Assembly (NCBI GenBank): GCA_000333235.1 | Contig: CAPN01000034.1 | Coordinates: forward strand, 121,563 to 185,562 | Source of the DNA: Pseudoalteromonas luteoviolacea B = ATCC 29581 | GTDB lineage: Bacteria; Pseudomonadota; Gammaproteobacteria; Enterobacterales; Alteromonadaceae | Length of the DNA stretch: 64,000 nucleotides | Reading direction: 5' to 3' | In this document: in pieces, positions 9,490 through 18,669 of the stretch | How the letters are laid out: the number at the start of each line of letters is the position of its first letter | How positions within the stretch are numbered: position 1 is the stretch's first letter | Made by a program: the position numbers and the translations under genes | The notes under the pieces: generated by a model | What the model saw: only the letters and a program-made list of their open reading frames with translations | Database searches by the model: none | Told to the model about the DNA's origin: nothing

Positions 9490-10830
9490 ATGTTAGATAA
9501 AGTGCTAATTGCAAACCGTGGTGAAATTGCACTGCGAGTTTTGCGCGCCTGTAAAGAGCTTGGCATCAAAACTGTTGCTGTACATTCTACAGCGGATCGC
9601 GATCTGAAACACGTTTTACTGGCAGATGAAACGATTTGTATCGGCAAACCTGCGGCTTCGGAAAGTTATTTAGACATTCCGCGCATTATTGCCGCTGCCG
9701 AAGTAACTGACTCTGTAGCGATCCACCCTGGCTATGGTTTCCTATCTGAAAATGCCGATTTCGCGGATCAAGTTGAAAAAAGCGGCTTTATTTTTATCGG
9801 TCCACGTGGCGATACTATTCGCTTAATGGGTGATAAAGTTTCAGCTATTGAAGCTATGCGCAAAGCTGGCGTACCTTGCGTACCTGGTTCTGATGGTCCG
9901 TTAACAAGCGACAACGAACGCAATCTGCAAATTGCTAAGCGCATTGGCTATCCGGTAATCATCAAAGCAGCCGGTGGTGGTGGTGGTCGTGGTATGCGTG
10001 TTGTGCGCAATGAAAGCGAACTCTTAAACTCTATCGCCCTTACTCAATCTGAAGCTAAGCAGTTCTTTGGCAACAGCATGGTTTACATGGAAAAGTTCCT
10101 TGAAAACCCTCGCCATATTGAAGTTCAAGTATTAGCCGATGGCCAAGGTAATGCTATTCATCTAGGTGAACGTGATTGTTCTATGCAGCGCCGCCACCAA
10201 AAAGTAGTTGAAGAAGCGCCTGCACCAGGTATTACCGCTGAAATGCGCAAATACATCGGTGATCGCTGTGTGCGCGCATGTTTAGAAATTAACTATCGTG
10301 GCGCTGGTACATTTGAATTCTTGTATGAAAACGGCGAGTTCTATTTCATTGAAATGAACACGCGTATTCAAGTTGAGCACCCAGTAACTGAAATGGTGAC
10401 TGGCATTGACCTAATTAAAGAGCAGCTTAAAATCGCTGCAGGTCAACCGCTGTCTATTACACAAGATGACGTTGTTATCCGTGGTCATGCGATTGAGTGT
10501 CGTATCAACGCAGAAGATCCGACGACGTTCATTCCTTCGCCGGGCAAAATTACACGTTTCCACCCTGCTGGCGGATTAGGAATTCGTTGGGATAGCCACA
10601 TTTACGCTGATTACTCTGTGCCACCGCATTACGATTCAATGATTGGTAAATTAATCACGTACGGTGAAAATCGTGCAGTTGCGATTGCTCGTTCACGAAA
10701 TGCATTGAATGAACTTGTAATTGAAGGTATCAAAACCAATACGGCACTGCACAAGAAAATCTTGGCAGACGAAAACTTTAAAAATGGTGGCACTAACATC
10801 CACTATTTAGAGAAGAAATTAGGTTTGTAA
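9490..10830 (+). CDS. accC: Biotin carboxylase subunit of acetyl-CoA carboxylase
   Basis: 446 residues, the same size as E. coli AccC. It shows the N-terminal [20 protein letters not shown] pre-ATP-grasp strand, the glycine-rich ATP loop [14 protein letters not shown] near residue 160, the [10 protein letters not shown] strand, [18 protein letters not shown] near 230-250 and the [14 protein letters not shown] active-site segment near 290. The enzyme carboxylates the biotin on AccB using ATP and bicarbonate. A strong hairpin terminator follows 12 nt after the stop, closing the aroQ-accB-accC unit. Confidence 0.99.
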   Translation: MLDKVLIANRGEIALRVLRACKELGIKTVAVHSTADRDLKHVLLADETICIGKPAASESYLDIPRIIAAAEVTDSVAIHPGYGFLSENADFADQVEKSGFIFIGPRGDTIRLMGDKVSAIEAMRKAGVPCVPGSDGPLTSDNERNLQIAKRIGYPVIIKAAGGGGGRGMRVVRNESELLNSIALTQSEAKQFFGNSMVYMEKFLENPRHIEVQVLADGQGNAIHLGERDCSMQRRHQKVVEEAPAPGITAEMRKYIGDRCVRACLEINYRGAGTFEFLYENGEFYFIEMNTRIQVEHPVTEMVTGIDLIKEQLKIAAGQPLSITQDDVVIRGHAIECRINAEDPTTFIPSPGKITRFHPAGGLGIRWDSHIYADYSVPPHYDSMIGKLITYGENRAVAIARSRNALNELVIEGIKTNTALHKKILADENFKNGGTNIHYLEKKLGL

Positions 10831-10843
10831 AAAACCATTCTCC

Positions 10844-10867
10844 AAGCCGGCAAACGCCGGCTTTTTT
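10844..10867 (+). terminator. Rho-independent terminator after accC
   Basis: Stem AGCCGGC / GCCGGCT with a short AAAC loop and a T6 run directly after it. Confidence 0.92.
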
Positions 10868-10983
10868 CTACCTTTAATTTAATTTTCCAAAAGCACCTCT
10901 TACACCCCGGAAAATAAAAAATCGCATTCTGCTTTTATTTTAAGCAATTGATTGATTGCATGTTAAAAATTGCCATTTCCTTA

Positions 10984-11012
10984 GTGACAAGTAAGCCAAA
11001 AGTTTTTATACT
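10984..11012 (+). promoter_or_regulatory. Promoter of the tRNA-Ile2 gene
   Basis: GTGACA (10984-10989, 5 of 6 to TTGACA), a 17-nt spacer and TATACT (11007-11012), followed by the GC-rich discriminator TCCTGCGC. A GC-rich discriminator is typical of stringently controlled stable-RNA promoters. The expected start near 11019 leaves a 5' leader of about 48 nt before the mature tRNA. Confidence 0.8.
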
Positions 11013-11066
11013 TCCTGCGCTTTTTAAAAGCATCTTATCTTATTTGCCTAGCGCAAAAACAACAAT

Positions 11067-11143
11067 GGCCCCTTAGCTCAGTTGGTTAGAGCACACGACT
11101 CATAATCGTTAGGTCCCCAGTTCAAGTCTGGGAGGGGCCACCA
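11067..11143 (+). tRNA. tRNA-Ile2, anticodon CAU (lysidine-modified)
   Basis: 77 nt with encoded CCA. The acceptor stem GGCCCCU / AGGGGCC, D arm, anticodon arm ACGACUCAUAAUCGU, variable loop and T arm all fold. The anticodon is CAU, but the body resembles E. coli ileX tRNA (same GGCCCC start, C4-G69 and C5-G68 pairs and the GACUCAUAAUC anticodon arm) and not elongator tRNA-Met, which begins GGCUACG. It should therefore read AUA codons after lysidine modification by TilS. A discrete promoter lies upstream. Confidence 0.9.
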
Positions 11144-11225
11144 TTTTTTGGTTACCTAGCCAAATTTGACTGTTCACCCATTCTTTACCACGCTAATACA
11201 ATCAAACTCATTGGTAGTCATTAGA

Positions 11226-12350
11226 ATGAAATTTCGGCGTCGTGATTTTTTAAAAGCTTCTGCAGCTATACTCACAAGTGCTGTAGTGCCTTCCGTTATC
11301 GCCAATACAACCTCGACAATCATCTCTTCGATCGATCCCCTTGAAGAGCTTGAAAAAAAGCTCAGCGCTGATTACATACTCGATTTCGCATCTCCCTACC
11401 CAACCTCTGAGTCTCACTTTATTCCTCATATGCATCTCGAATTTAAGCAGGCGGTTGAAACCGCAACCAATGGTCGAATTTATGTTGAACTGCATGACAA
11501 TGGAGTTCTCGGTACGGGTACGGAGCTCATGGCTGCGGTTTCTCGAGGGAAAATTGCCGGTGCGTTAATCTCAGTGTCCAATTTATCTCGTGCTTTGCCA
11601 CGGCTAGATATCCTTAACATTCCATTTTGGGCAAGTGATAATCAAGCCTATCTGAACTTGGTGACCTCTGATTATTGGCAGCAATATGTCTTAAATCCAA
11701 TTCGAGAGTCTGGTCACCTTGAAGTACTTCACCACTACGTCATCGGTGGTCGCACACTCACAAGTACGAAGAAATTTAATCAAGTTGTACTCAAGCCTGA
11801 TGACTTGCAAGGGTTAATCATTCGTGTTCCGGCGAGTAAAGTGCTTACTCACTTTTATAAAATGGCCAAAGCAAACATCGTCGAGATCCCTTGGAATAAA
11901 GTAGCTAGCATGGCCAAGGCGGGGCACATTGAGCTCATTGATCCAAGCTTGGTTGGCCTTTATTCAGGCCCTAATCAGTTGCGCAATCACATCGGAGCCA
12001 TTTCGCTTTTATGCAGTGTCCCCGACGCGTGGGTTAATGTTGTTAGCCAACGATGGTTGCGCACTTTGCCAACCGATCTACAACAACAAATTTATTTAGC
12101 AGCTGAACAAACATTTCAAGCGCACTTAGAAAACCACAGTGGCTACCAACAGAATTGTAAGCGTTATTTTCAACAGAAAGGGATTCAACTCCTCAAACCA
12201 GAAGAAGACATGAAAGTACAATGGCAAGATCAGTTCGGTCATCAAAATCAGCAATGGAATACAATAAAACGCACCCTACTTGGCAAAGAGTCAATTTTTG
12301 AAAAGTTACTAGAAGCGACAAACATCCCGAGTCGCTATATTCTCAATTAA
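11226..12350 (+). CDS. TRAP-type solute-binding protein (DctP family) with Tat signal
   Basis: 374 residues from the ATG at 11226. That start gives a perfect twin-arginine signal (MKFRRRDFLKASAA, followed by a hydrophobic stretch to about residue 25), so the protein is exported folded through TatABC. The mature part matches the DctP fold: HMHLEFKQAVETATNGRIYVELHDNG, the LMAAVSRGKIAGAL segment, LNIPFWASD and LQGLIIRVPAS, the last holding the Arg that pairs with a substrate carboxylate in this family. TRAP systems import organic acids with small (DctQ) and large (DctM) membrane subunits, but neither gene is nearby. The ligand is unknown. It lies 82 nt after the tRNA; the next gene, 196 nt on, is another lone binding protein. 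Confidence 0.85.
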   Translation: MKFRRRDFLKASAAILTSAVVPSVIANTTSTIISSIDPLEELEKKLSADYILDFASPYPTSESHFIPHMHLEFKQAVETATNGRIYVELHDNGVLGTGTELMAAVSRGKIAGALISVSNLSRALPRLDILNIPFWASDNQAYLNLVTSDYWQQYVLNPIRESGHLEVLHHYVIGGRTLTSTKKFNQVVLKPDDLQGLIIRVPASKVLTHFYKMAKANIVEIPWNKVASMAKAGHIELIDPSLVGLYSGPNQLRNHIGAISLLCSVPDAWVNVVSQRWLRTLPTDLQQQIYLAAEQTFQAHLENHSGYQQNCKRYFQQKGIQLLKPEEDMKVQWQDQFGHQNQQWNTIKRTLLGKESIFEKLLEATNIPSRYILN

Positions 12351-12546
12351 AAACCGCACTCTTAATTATTCAGCTTTTATACACAATAAAACGATGAACA
12401 TTGCGCCCTTTTATTCCCCAACAGCTTCAGCTATCAACACCGCAGAATTATAACTCAAGCTCCTACCACTATTCTCTTGGCTGTTTAGACGCAACAAATG
12501 TGCTAAACTTCGATACAGATGTAAACTGACTGTAAGTTAACATGCA

Positions 12547-13665
12547 ATGAGACATTGGGTCGCTTTTCTACTATTTTTTTTATGCTCAAGTGTAAGTTGG
12601 GCTAAATCTGAACTGACTACTACCCACAATCCGAAGTCATTTTCTGTGTTACTCGTCAATCCATCGATCGAAAACGACCCATTTTGGTTTAAAGTTGAAC
12701 GTGTAGCTCAAGCAGCGGCTCAGCAGCTTAATATCGAACTATCGATAATTTATGGAGATGGCAATCGCTTTGCACAACTCGAAGAGTTAAAAAAATATTT
12801 AGAATACCAAGCTATACCTGATTACGTAGTATTAATTCACTACCCTGGTGGAGCAATACAAGCATCAAAATTGTTAAGCCAATACCCTGTCCAATTTATT
12901 ACTCTTGAACAAACCATATCAGGCAAAGAGCGTGAAGCTATCGGCAAACCAAAACAATATTACCCAAATTGGATTGGTGAAATTTATCATGATAATTATC
13001 ATGCTGGATATGAACTTGCAAAAGCGCTGAGTGAGCCATTACTCCAACGTAAACTACCTGTTTATCCAATATTACTTAATGGTCATTATGGCAGCGAATC
13101 CGATGCTCGAAGCGATGGCGCTCGAGCTTATTTCTCAAGCCAAAATATCGAAATTGTACAAAGTGTTTTCGCCAATTGGTCACAAGAGCAAGCTATAGAG
13201 AAAACGGAAAAGCTAATACGACGCCACCCCGAGATCAATGTCATTTGGAGTGCATCCGACTTAATGGCAATTGGTAGCGAATCTGCGGTTTATGCGGCTA
13301 AGTTAGATCACACCGTTCAAATTGGTGGCTTTGATTGGTTAGACGATGTGGTGCCATTAATTCAAAATGGACAGATCAACGCTTCGGTAGGCGGACATTT
13401 CATGATGGCTGCTTGGGCACTTGTAAGCCTGTATGATCACCATAACAAACGTTCTTATTGGCAAAACAATCAGGAATTAATCTTCGATTTAACGGTGTTA
13501 AATCAGAAAACGATGGCTGAACTATCTTGGCTTTCAAAAGATCATGATTGGTCTTTAGTCGATTTTAGAGCATTAACCCTGACTGCCTCGAAGCAACCAG
13601 AGTACCCTTTCATTCACCATTTCGAACATTGGTTAGCCACCGAAAAAGAGCTTTCGATCCATTAA
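12547..13665 (+). CDS. Periplasmic sugar-binding-like protein (LuxP/RbsB fold), no transporter nearby
   Basis: 372 residues with a signal peptide (about 1-19, ending VSWA). The mature part reads like a type I periplasmic binding protein: SVLLVNPSIENDPFWFKVERVAQAAAQ at the N-terminal strand, an ILLNGHYGSESDARSDGARAYF hinge region, and NVIWSASDLMAIGSESAVYAAK with GGFDWLDDVVPLIQNGQINASVGGH in the second lobe. Such proteins bind sugars or, like LuxP, present a ligand to a membrane sensor. With no permease or ATPase beside it, either a distant transporter or a sensory role is possible. It overlaps by 4 nt the tail of the convergent small gene at 13662. Confidence 0.8.
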   Translation: MRHWVAFLLFFLCSSVSWAKSELTTTHNPKSFSVLLVNPSIENDPFWFKVERVAQAAAQQLNIELSIIYGDGNRFAQLEELKKYLEYQAIPDYVVLIHYPGGAIQASKLLSQYPVQFITLEQTISGKEREAIGKPKQYYPNWIGEIYHDNYHAGYELAKALSEPLLQRKLPVYPILLNGHYGSESDARSDGARAYFSSQNIEIVQSVFANWSQEQAIEKTEKLIRRHPEINVIWSASDLMAIGSESAVYAAKLDHTVQIGGFDWLDDVVPLIQNGQINASVGGHFMMAAWALVSLYDHHNKRSYWQNNQELIFDLTVLNQKTMAELSWLSKDHDWSLVDFRALTLTASKQPEYPFIHHFEHWLATEKELSIH

Positions 13666-13943
13666 ACCCGGCGAAGCCACGACTCCACGGATTTTTTTGG
13701 ATAGACGATCTCTTTAAACAAGCGATGGCGCTCAAACGCCAAGCCTTGTTCCGGGCCAGGCAAACCTGCTTGCAATAAACTATGGTGTTCATTAAAACGC
13801 CCAATCAAATTAATATGAGCATATTCACTGTTTGTTATTGTTTTGGCACTGCGTTTTAAATAATGGCGCACATCGTCTGCAGTCATTAATCCCTGTTCAT
13901 CCAATTTCATTAATTCTTTTTTTAGTGCAGAACGCAATCCCAT
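13662..13943 (-). CDS. Small conserved-looking protein of unknown function
   Basis: 93 residues from the ATG at 13943, chosen because GGAGATGA lies just upstream; a longer frame to 14030 adds a poorly supported extension. The protein is basic and mainly helical, beginning GLRSALKKELMKLDEQGL, with a central NSEYAHINLIGRFNEHH and ending PKKSVESWLRRV. No signal peptide or membrane span. I do not recognise a family. It is convergent with the binding-protein gene at 12547 and divergent from the S4-domain gene at 14115. Confidence 0.6.
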   Translation of the reverse strand: MGLRSALKKELMKLDEQGLMTADDVRHYLKRSAKTITNSEYAHINLIGRFNEHHSLLQAGLPGPEQGLAFERHRLFKEIVYPKKSVESWLRRV

Positions 13944-14114
13944 TTCATCTCCATTTTGGTGCAACTTACTATGCCTAAATGATAGGGTTGCAAGATACAC
14001 ACCAATTACTGCATTTATATGAAAGACCACGTCAACCGCAAAAAAGTTGCGTCAGTTCTCGCCTAAAGTAGGTATACTGTTGTAAAGCAATTTGAACGGC
14101 TGTAAAGGCGTAAT

Positions 14115-14489
14115 ATGTACGAAATCGAACTTGAAGAAGAGCCCATTGAACTGTGTAACTTACTTAAACTCATAGGATTGGCAGATACTGGTGGCCAAGC
14201 CAAATTGTTTATTAGTGAAGGTTACGTGCACCTAAATGGTGAGTTGTGCACACAAAAGCGAAAAAAAATCTACGCAGGGGATCAATTTAGTTTTAACGGG
14301 GATGAGTTTATTGTATCTCGCGCTGAAGGCGTTGAACCCGCAATTCGCAATGAACCAACGCCACTCGCACCGAACACAAATCCCCCCCTTATGAACACCA
14401 AAAAAACTCAACCTAAGCAACCTACAACGAGTAGAGCTCAAAAACAGGTCGATAAAAAAACAGGCCGAAAACCGATTTCGTTTGGTTAA
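14115..14489 (+). CDS. ybcJ: S4-domain RNA-binding protein, YbcJ-like
   Basis: 124 residues. Residues 8-72 form a complete S4 domain: IELCNLLKLIGLADTGGQAK, then LFISEGYVHLNGELCTQKRKKIYAGDQFSFNG. It lines up closely with E. coli YbcJ (about 70 residues; ELCDLLKLEGW...GAQAK...RKRCKI.AG). The remaining 50 residues are a Pro/Thr/Lys-rich basic tail (ending DKKTGRKPISFG), longer than in YbcJ and probably disordered. S4 domains bind structured RNA; the target of YbcJ is unknown. The stop overlaps the stop of the convergent lipoprotein gene by 4 nt. Confidence 0.85.
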   Translation: MYEIELEEEPIELCNLLKLIGLADTGGQAKLFISEGYVHLNGELCTQKRKKIYAGDQFSFNGDEFIVSRAEGVEPAIRNEPTPLAPNTNPPLMNTKKTQPKQPTTSRAQKQVDKKTGRKPISFG

Positions 14490-15145
14490 TCCATAATTAC
14501 GGCGCTTAAGTTACAATCGAGAATAGAATCGGCGTTAGATTTGCGATAACCAAGGGCACGAAAGTGCCATTTTGGTTTATTCCCAAAAGGAGTCACTTCA
14601 GTTAACATTGACAGCTTATAAGGCTGCTCTTCCACAAGCACCCCATTTTCGAATACACGAAGCGTTAAATAAGGTTTAAAGTAAAACCAATCGCCGTGCC
14701 ATCGGCCCTTATCAGTTTGCCAAAGTTCATTCGAATTTAGCGCAACTTGCATACCATCAAAATCGCAATCTTCTCCATATAATAGCGTAGGTATTCGCTC
14801 TGCATCTTGATCAACTAGATATAATCCTAGATGGCCATTCGAAAAAGTATGCCGCTCGTGATTTAAATCATTGATCTGAAGAGTTGCAAAACCTGCATCA
14901 ATAATCGCTAACCTAATTTGGGTATATAAGCCGTGATCTTCGTTGCCTGCAAACTTATTCAACACCGCACCTTGATACTCTGATGGTGTTGATGCTTCGC
15001 TGATTTGATAGGGTATTTGGTATTTTTGTAAGGATTGTTCGACTAAGTCTTGTCTCTCTTGAGACAAGGTCTCCATAAATAAATGGACTGTCGGCCGCTG
15101 ACAACCGACCAAAATACATAAACACACCACTAAAACAAAACGCAT
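14486..15145 (-). CDS. Putative lipoprotein of unknown function
   Basis: 219 residues. The N terminus is a lipoprotein signal with lipobox LVGC (Cys15), so the mature protein should be membrane-anchored in the envelope. The mature part contains no family motif I recognise; it has strand-rich stretches such as HTFSNGHLGLYLVDQD and RWHGDWFYFKPYLTLRVFENG, and two cysteines near the middle and end that could pair. It converges on ybcJ with a 4-nt overlap and has no operon partner. Confidence 0.7.
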   Translation of the reverse strand: MRFVLVVCLCILVGCQRPTVHLFMETLSQERQDLVEQSLQKYQIPYQISEASTPSEYQGAVLNKFAGNEDHGLYTQIRLAIIDAGFATLQINDLNHERHTFSNGHLGLYLVDQDAERIPTLLYGEDCDFDGMQVALNSNELWQTDKGRWHGDWFYFKPYLTLRVFENGVLVEEQPYKLSMLTEVTPFGNKPKWHFRALGYRKSNADSILDCNLSAVIMD

Positions 15146-15287
15146 AAATTTCCTTTTTAATTTGATTACAACTGTAATCTACATATACTCAACCAGAAGT
15201 CAACTACCGCTGAAACTTCCCGATTCGTATTGCACTTAATACGAGTCCATGACACAGTTAAGCTCCCATATCTCTTAAGGTTTCTGT

Positions 15288-15737
15288 ATGTCTATTTGGT
15301 ATCGCCCTATCACGCTTGAATTTTGTCAAACATTGGATGAAGGTCTGCATGGTAAAGGCTCATTAATGAAAACCCTAGGAATAGAAATTAGTGAAATAGG
15401 TGAAGACTACTTAGTCGCGACAATGCCTGCAACACCTCATCATCACAATCCAATTGGGATGGTTCATGGCGGTGCGAATGTTGCCCTAGCAGAAACCGTA
15501 GCGAGCTACGCCGCTAATTTTGTGGTCGATTTCGAGCGCTTTTATTGCGTTGGTCAAGAGATCAACGCGAATCATCTTAAAGCCTCACGCAATGGTGTAT
15601 TAACCGCTATTGCAAGACCTTTACACCTAGGTAAACGAACTTCTGTCTGGGAAGTAAAGATTACCAACGCGAAAGGTGAGCTTTGCTGCATTTCACGTAT
15701 GACAGCCGCAGTCGTTGAGCGAACGAAACAAATCTAG
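15288..15737 (+). CDS. Hotdog-fold acyl-CoA thioesterase, PaaI/YdiI family
   Basis: 149 residues. The single hotdog domain shows the family signature NPIGMVHGGANVALAETVAS at about residues 57-76, in which the Glu (of LAET) and His/Gly residues form the catalytic site in YdiI and EntH, and the later INANHLKASRNGVLTAIARPLHLGKRTSVWEV strands. These tetrameric cytosolic enzymes hydrolyse acyl-CoA; YdiI (MenI) acts on 1,4-dihydroxy-2-naphthoyl-CoA in menaquinone synthesis, but the substrate here cannot be told. A TAAGG ribosome-binding site lies before the ATG. Confidence 0.88.
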   Translation: MSIWYRPITLEFCQTLDEGLHGKGSLMKTLGIEISEIGEDYLVATMPATPHHHNPIGMVHGGANVALAETVASYAANFVVDFERFYCVGQEINANHLKASRNGVLTAIARPLHLGKRTSVWEVKITNAKGELCCISRMTAAVVERTKQI

Positions 15738-15832
15738 TTTGATCTCGAACAAACTTCGCAAGACTTCTGTTCGCAGCTTAATCTATTAGGCGCTATATTC
15801 ATTACTAAATAACGTTAAAACAATGCGAAACA

Positions 15833-16054
15833 ATGCCTAAAAAATCTCTGATCCGCATACTACACGTAGTGATTATCACTGGGATTATTTTGATCTTAAC
15901 TGGGCACTATTTAGTCACTTCCGATACCTTAACGCATTTAGGCCCACTCGGATTTGTGATTGGCGCTAGTTGTATCGCTCTAGGGTTAATCCTGTCCTTA
16001 CCAACAAAGATTTACTTGACCATTCTATTAATGCGTCGCGAAGGTCATGAATAA
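15833..16054 (+). CDS. Small two-span inner membrane protein
   Basis: 73 residues with two hydrophobic helices (about 8-27 and 37-57) joined by a short loop, then a basic tail (LLMRREGHE). No signal-peptide cleavage site. I do not recognise a family. It lies between the thioesterase and LhgO genes on the same strand, with gaps of 95 and 52 nt, so it may be co-transcribed with lhgO. Confidence 0.65.
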   Translation: MPKKSLIRILHVVIITGIILILTGHYLVTSDTLTHLGPLGFVIGASCIALGLILSLPTKIYLTILLMRREGHE

Positions 16055-16106
16055 TACTGCGTGTTTTGGTATTCTTTCTTTATGATTTGTTCTTAATCTT
16101 AATTGC

Positions 16107-17201
16107 ATGGAATTTGTCGATACGATCGTGGTAGGTGCGGGATGCGTTGGTCTTGCAATTGGCGCAAAACTTGCGTCGAGTCGCTCAGTTTTAGTGGTAG
16201 AATCCGAAGCCCACATTGGAGAACACACCAGCAGTCGTAACAGCGAAGTGATACATGCTGGAATTTATTATCCGTCTACTAGCTTAAAAGCACAGCTTTG
16301 TGTGCGTGGCAAAGCACTCCTTTATGACTTCTGCCAATCCCATACAATCCCATATTTAACTATCGGCAAAGTCATCGTAGCAAGTAATGAGAAAGAACAA
16401 ACCAAATTACATGAAATAATTCAACAAGCTCAGAACAATCAAGTTAACGACTTAATCCCATTAACGTCGCGTCAATTATCAGGCTACGCGCCCGACATTA
16501 AAGCGCTTTCTGGTGTATATTCACCATCTACCGGGATCATTGATTCTCATTACTATATGTTAGCTCTTCAGGCTGAAATAGAACGCCACCAAGGTCTTGT
16601 TGTGCGCCAAACTAAGTGCTTAAGCGCGACGCCAACACCCCAAGGTTTTGCCGTCGAACTAGAAAGCCAAGGCGAACCAATACAACTTGCGTGTCGACAA
16701 CTTATTAATGCCGCAGGACACGGGGCGCAGACTTTTGCAAACAAGATAGAAGGGTTAGCGAGTTCGTTTATTCCTGAGCAACACTTTTGCAAGGGAGTGT
16801 ATTTTCGCTATCATGGCAAACACCCATTTAAGCATCTGATCTATCCTATTCCCGAACAACATGGACTTGGCGTACATGCTACACTAGATTTAGCAGGACA
16901 GCTCAAATTTGGCCCTGATACCGAATTTGTCTCGCAGTTAAATTACGATATTGATGCAAATAAAAAACCGTATTTTGTTGAGGCAATTAAACGCTATTGG
17001 CCAAATTTAGATCCTGACAAACTCTACCCAGATTACGCAGGGATTAGGCCAAAAACTTGCTTATATGGATTTCAAGACTTTCAGATCCAAGACGAAACCA
17101 CTCATCATATTCATGGATTAGTTAACTTATTTGGTATTGAATCGCCAGGACTAACCGCGAGCCTTGCGATTGCAGAAAGACTAGAAAAGCAGCTTGCATA
17201 A
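16107..17201 (+). CDS. lhgO: FAD-dependent oxidoreductase, L-2-hydroxyglutarate oxidase (LhgO) family
   Basis: 364 residues. The N-terminal dinucleotide-binding motif DTIVVGAGCVGLAIGAKLA (residues 5-23) is followed by the ESEAHIGEHTSSRNSEVIHAGIYYP segment characteristic of L-2-hydroxyglutarate dehydrogenases of the DAO family, and by YAGIRPK and the C-terminal FGIESPGLTASLAIAERLE. The family oxidises L-2-hydroxyglutarate to 2-oxoglutarate and passes electrons to quinone, working as metabolite repair at the inner membrane. E. coli LhgO is about 420 residues, so this is at the short end. It ends 6 nt before the convergent DUF4124 gene. Confidence 0.85.
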   Translation: MEFVDTIVVGAGCVGLAIGAKLASSRSVLVVESEAHIGEHTSSRNSEVIHAGIYYPSTSLKAQLCVRGKALLYDFCQSHTIPYLTIGKVIVASNEKEQTKLHEIIQQAQNNQVNDLIPLTSRQLSGYAPDIKALSGVYSPSTGIIDSHYYMLALQAEIERHQGLVVRQTKCLSATPTPQGFAVELESQGEPIQLACRQLINAAGHGAQTFANKIEGLASSFIPEQHFCKGVYFRYHGKHPFKHLIYPIPEQHGLGVHATLDLAGQLKFGPDTEFVSQLNYDIDANKKPYFVEAIKRYWPNLDPDKLYPDYAGIRPKTCLYGFQDFQIQDETTHHIHGLVNLFGIESPGLTASLAIAERLEKQLA

Positions 17202-17207
17202 TATCAT

Positions 17208-17732
17208 TTAGTGATCAATCTGTTCATTCAATTGCTTTTCTCGGTCATCCATTAATTTTTGCACCTTGTTGGCATCTTTTAACAACTGCTCCACCGACTC
17301 TGGACTTATCGTCGTTATACCAATGGGGTCAGAGTCATTTGGTTCTTGTTTAAGATTGCTTTCAAGTTGCAAAATAGCAGTATCTTCTGCATCGATAACG
17401 GTTATTTTATTTGGATCTAAAATCACCTCTTCATTTTGATACGTTGGGTGAGGTCTATCTGAATAATGCCAGACACCTTGAGCGTCCTGCCATTTATATA
17501 TTTTCGCTGTATTTTCAATTTCACTCTTCGCATCGAATTTAGACTGCACTAATTCGGTGGTTTCGTTTAATAGCGCTTTAGCTCCTTGCATATTTGTTTC
17601 AAGCTTTGCACTGGCTTTGTCGGTTATAGCCTCCACACTGAGCCAAGACTGACCATCAGGCCGCTTTAGATAAAACAAACTCGCAGTACCGATCAGCAAG
17701 ATCATAATAAGAATATAGCTAGCAGATTTCAT
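17208..17732 (-). CDS. DUF4124-domain membrane-anchored protein
   Basis: 174 residues. Residues 5-23 form an N-terminal membrane anchor or uncleaved signal. The centre holds the DUF4124 signature IYKWQDAQGVWHYSDRPHP (about residues 83-101), a small periplasmic strand-rich motif of unknown role. The flanking parts are charged and probably helical, including a predicted coiled segment at the C terminus (QLLKDANKVQKLMDDREKQL). Function unknown. Stands alone; convergent with lhgO. Confidence 0.8.
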   Translation of the reverse strand: MKSASYILIMILLIGTASLFYLKRPDGQSWLSVEAITDKASAKLETNMQGAKALLNETTELVQSKFDAKSEIENTAKIYKWQDAQGVWHYSDRPHPTYQNEEVILDPNKITVIDAEDTAILQLESNLKQEPNDSDPIGITTISPESVEQLLKDANKVQKLMDDREKQLNEQIDH

Positions 17733-17820
17733 GGTTACTCCTTAACACATTATAAAGAATGGGATCACATGTTAATCGAGAAGGTTAAGCGATTACAAAG
17801 GGCATAGCTGAACTAAAAGC

Positions 17821-17848
17821 AAAAAGGCGCTTCCGATGCGCCTTTTTT
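17821..17848 (-). terminator. Terminator after cysJ-cysI-cysH
   Basis: Inverted repeat AAAAAGGCGC / GCGCCTTTTT with a 7-nt loop, 33 nt beyond the cysH stop; U-rich on both strands. Confidence 0.88.
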
Positions 17849-17880
17849 AGGAGAATGAAAAAACCGTCACGCGTTTCTAA

Positions 17881-18621
17881 TTAAATACCATCTCCGTCAA
17901 TATGCAAGCCACATTCACGATTTAATCCAAAGAAACGTGTTTCTTCTTCGCTCATGCCTGGCTCTAACTTGCGCGTAGTATGAACATCCCCCATAGAAAC
18001 ATAGCCTTGCTCCCATAATGGATGATAAGGCAAATCATGTTTAGTGAGATATTGATAAACGTCTCGATTACTCCACTCAATAATCGGATAGACTTTCACT
18101 GTTCCACGGCTTACTTCCAGGATCGGTTTATCTGCACGTGTTGAAGATTGACTGCGACGAAGACCACTAAACCACGTACCAGCACCCACGTCTTGCAACG
18201 CACGAGTCATCGGCTCAACTTTATTAAGTTGATTGTATTGTTTAATGCCAGTCTCACCTTGCTCCCACAATTTACCATAACGAGCTTCTTGCCAAGCAGG
18301 ACTATAGGGAGAGCGGTAAACTTGTAGATTTAGATTTAGCCGTTCGGTCAGATAATCCACAAACTGATACGTTTCTGGAAATAAGTACCCTGTATCGGTT
18401 AATACGACTGGAATAGCAGGGCGCGCTTGAGTTACCAAATGCAGCATAACAGCGGCTTGAATTCCAAAACTAGACGAAAGAAATGCCGTCTCTGGTAAGT
18501 TTTCTAACGCCCATTCGACACGTTCTTGCGCTGACTTATCGGCCAGTAACTGGTTAGCTTGGGCAAGCAATGCCTTTTGCTCGTCACTACCTAGTTGTAA
18601 TAACTGTTTAAAGTCACTCAT
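17881..18621 (-). CDS. cysH: Phosphoadenosine phosphosulfate (PAPS) reductase
   Basis: 246 residues from the ATG at 18621, close to the 244 of E. coli; an in-frame ATG at 18660 would add 13 unconserved residues. Motifs include [16 protein letters not shown], the PP-loop-like [42 protein letters not shown] and the C-terminal ECGLH with the catalytic Cys. The LSSSFGIQ and C-terminal pattern without the CC...CxxC cluster residues points to the thioredoxin-dependent PAPS type and not the iron-sulfur APS type. It reduces PAPS to sulfite. Last gene of the cysJ-cysI-cysH operon, 48 nt after cysI. Confidence 0.97.
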   Translation of the reverse strand: MSDFKQLLQLGSDEQKALLAQANQLLADKSAQERVEWALENLPETAFLSSSFGIQAAVMLHLVTQARPAIPVVLTDTGYLFPETYQFVDYLTERLNLNLQVYRSPYSPAWQEARYGKLWEQGETGIKQYNQLNKVEPMTRALQDVGAGTWFSGLRRSQSSTRADKPILEVSRGTVKVYPIIEWSNRDVYQYLTKHDLPYHPLWEQGYVSMGDVHTTRKLEPGMSEEETRFFGLNRECGLHIDGDGI

Positions 18622-18669
18622 TCTTTTTTCTTGGCGGTTCGCCCGCCAAGCCTCATTCATTAATGCGTG

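Noticed and set aside
11067..11143. Elongator tRNA-Met reading of the CAU tRNA
   Set aside because: The acceptor stem and anticodon arm match tRNA-Ile2, not tRNA-Met.
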